From the NCBI GenBank assembly GCA_963727045.1, contig CAVSES010000002.1:1860001-1924000 (forward strand): DNA of 64,000 nucleotides, in the 5' to 3' direction. The notes under the pieces were generated by a model, which searched no databases, was not told where the DNA came from, and saw nothing but the letters and a program-made list of their open reading frames with translations. This DNA is from Bog-1198 sp963727045. Lineage in GTDB: Bacteria; Pseudomonadota; Gammaproteobacteria; Steroidobacterales; Steroidobacteraceae. The translations under genes were made by a program, and so were the position numbers. Shown in pieces: positions 62,693 to 64,000 of the stretch (the first letter of the stretch is position 1; every line of letters begins with the position of its first letter).

Positions 62693-64000
62693 TTAGGTCA
62701 CCCTGGCAAACGCGTCGCGAGTCAGGTTTTCGGGCCTTGCCGCGGTGGCGACGACATTGTCTTCGATTCGAATTCCACCAAAGGGCTTGAGCTCCTCGAC
62801 CACCGCCCAGTCAATATGGGCGCGGCGAGAATCGGCGTGCGCCCCGGCCAGCAAGGAATCGATCAGGTAGATTCCCGGCTCGACGGTCACCACGACGCCG
62901 GGCTCGAGCATTCGGGTCAGCCTGAGGTATGGATGCCCTGCGGGCCTCAGCCGCTCGTGGCCTTCTTGGTCTCCCATGACACCGCCCACGTCGTGAACTT
63001 GCAGACCCAGCAAATGGCCGATTCCATGGGGGAAGAACACGCGGGTCACGCCCTGCTCCAATGCAGCCTGCCCGGGAAGTTTCGTGAGGCCGACCTCAAG
63101 CATGACGTCTCCCAGGATCCGATGCGCGCTGATGTGCACATCCCGATAATCGCGGCCTGCGACGATCTCGGCGCACAACGCTTGTTGTGCCGCGTCCACG
63201 GCATCCACGAGATCGGCAAAGCGGCCCGGAAGCGCTGCATATGTGCGTGTGATGTCCGATGCGTAACCGCGATACTGCGCGCCGGCATCGATGAGGAATG
63301 ACCGCAGGGAGGCAGGGGCGGCACGCTCCAGGTGCTGGTAATGCAGCACCGCGGCGTTTTCGTTGTATGCCACGATGTTGTTGTAGGGCATCTCCTCCTC
63401 CCGCTGGGCGCACGCCGTGAGATAGCGCATGTGCGCTTCGTATTCGGATCCTCCGCGGCGAAATACCGCGAGTGCAGCCCGGTGCCCCCTGGCGCCAAGC
63501 TCGGCGGCGCGGCGCATGCATTCGAGCTCGTAGCCGGTCTTGACGGCGCGGTCGTAGTGCAGCCTCGCCAGGAGATTCGGCGGGTTGATGTCGGCGGGAT
63601 CGGCCCCGGCGAAGGCCTCCGGACCGATGAAGGCCACCCGGCCGAGCTTCTCCCAGTGCTCGCTCGCCTTCGAGGGCCCATCCATGGCGATCAAGTCGAC
63701 TTCGGCGGTCCATGGCGCCTTCGGGAGCTCGGCAGGCTTGTGCCAGTAATCGCTGGGTCGATGGAACAGAACCTTGACGCGTGCGCCGGGGACGACCACC
63801 AATATACAGCGTGGATTGTCCACGATCGGCACCCAGGCCTTGAAATGGGGGTTCACCTTGAACGGGTAGTCCTGATCATCCAGGAACTGCACGGGCGGAG
63901 AACCCGCGTGGATGACCAGGGCATCATAGCCGCTCGCCGCGAGCGAGTGTTCCGTGCGCCGCATGAGCACATGCAAATGCGGCTTGAATAGCTCATCGAG
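62693..64000 (-). CDS. pepQ: Xaa-Pro dipeptidase, cut by the window end
   Basis: Dipeptidase for X-Pro dipeptides, a member of the M24 metallopeptidase family. All five metal ligands are visible: the two Asp in IDAGAQYRGYASDITRTY, His in FPHGIGHLLGLQVHDVGG, Glu in VVTVEPGIYLI, and Glu in GGIRIEDNVV. The reading frame is still open at 64000 (LDELFKPHLHVLMRRTEHSL), matching the usual PepQ N-terminus, so the start codon lies just outside the window. It converges with rplQ. Confidence 0.92.
   Translation of the reverse strand, partial: LDELFKPHLHVLMRRTEHSLAASGYDALVIHAGSPPVQFLDDQDYPFKVNPHFKAWVPIVDNPRCILVVVPGARVKVLFHRPSDYWHKPAELPKAPWTAEVDLIAMDGPSKASEHWEKLGRVAFIGPEAFAGADPADINPPNLLARLHYDRAVKTGYELECMRRAAELGARGHRAALAVFRRGGSEYEAHMRYLTACAQREEEMPYNNIVAYNENAAVLHYQHLERAAPASLRSFLIDAGAQYRGYASDITRTYAALPGRFADLVDAVDAAQQALCAEIVAGRDYRDVHISAHRILGDVMLEVGLTKLPGQAALEQGVTRVFFPHGIGHLLGLQVHDVGGVMGDQEGHERLRPAGHPYLRLTRMLEPGVVVTVEPGIYLIDSLLAGAHADSRRAHIDWAVVEELKPFGGIRIEDNVVATAARPENLTRDAFARVT

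Overview
The window is GC-rich chromosomal DNA, densely packed with genes, from a proteobacterium, most likely a gammaproteobacterium. The evidence is the ribosomal gene order (rpsL-rpsG-fusA-tuf-rpsJ ... secY-rpmJ-rpsM-rpsK-rpsD-rpoA-rplQ, with no infA between secY and rpmJ), PutA of the bifunctional proteobacterial type, and the Pseudomonas-type five-step histidine pathway. I see no phage, insertion sequence, CRISPR array, tRNA or rRNA gene.

Layout. 1-7.5 kb: mixed single genes (PDZ protein, flavin reductase, LysE exporter, P1 peptidase, cupin, VOC protein, thioredoxin-like protein, HutD). 7.5-15 kb: an Lrp-type regulator divergent from an arginine-to-glutamate operon (ornithine cyclodeaminase, arginase, PutA, NCS2-type permease). 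15-17 kb: response regulator, DUF883 protein, NagA. 17-26.7 kb: the histidine utilisation locus. On the minus strand it runs hutC-hutU-hutH-hutG, then, with 4-base overlaps, an aromatic-amino-acid-type decarboxylase and a tandem HdeA-like protein. hutF is upstream on the same strand and hutI diverges from it. Two HutC-type operator candidates lie in front of hutC and between hutF and hutI. 26.8-40.2 kb: a chemotaxis cluster (HDOD, cheY, cheA, cheW, STAS, a D-x-x-x-Q protein, cheR, cheD, cheB, a second cheY, a D-x-x-x-E-x-x-N protein, a secreted Cache protein and two chemoreceptors), with sigma-28-like promoters. 40.2-43.7 kb: NIPSNAP, ArsR regulator, histone-deacetylase-like amidohydrolase and an ArsB-type transporter. 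43.8-62.7 kb: the str, S10, spc and alpha ribosomal operons in one block. 62.7-64 kb: a Xaa-Pro dipeptidase cut by the window end.

How it works together. The arginine operon (arginine to ornithine to proline to glutamate) and the hut locus (histidine to urocanate to imidazolonepropionate to formiminoglutamate to formylglutamate to glutamate plus formate) both feed glutamate, so the first 27 kb is largely an amino-acid catabolic region. The decarboxylase and periplasmic acid-chaperone-like gene at the end of the hut operon suggest an added role in acid or amine metabolism; this is inference.

Points for a second look: a bipartite double-hairpin repeat in at least four ribosomal intergenic spaces; the hut operon tail; two candidate CheY-P phosphatases where no ordinary cheZ is seen; a tuf gene whose codon use differs from its neighbours; and single-base frameshifts in rplR (essential, so probably a sequence error) and in one chemoreceptor.
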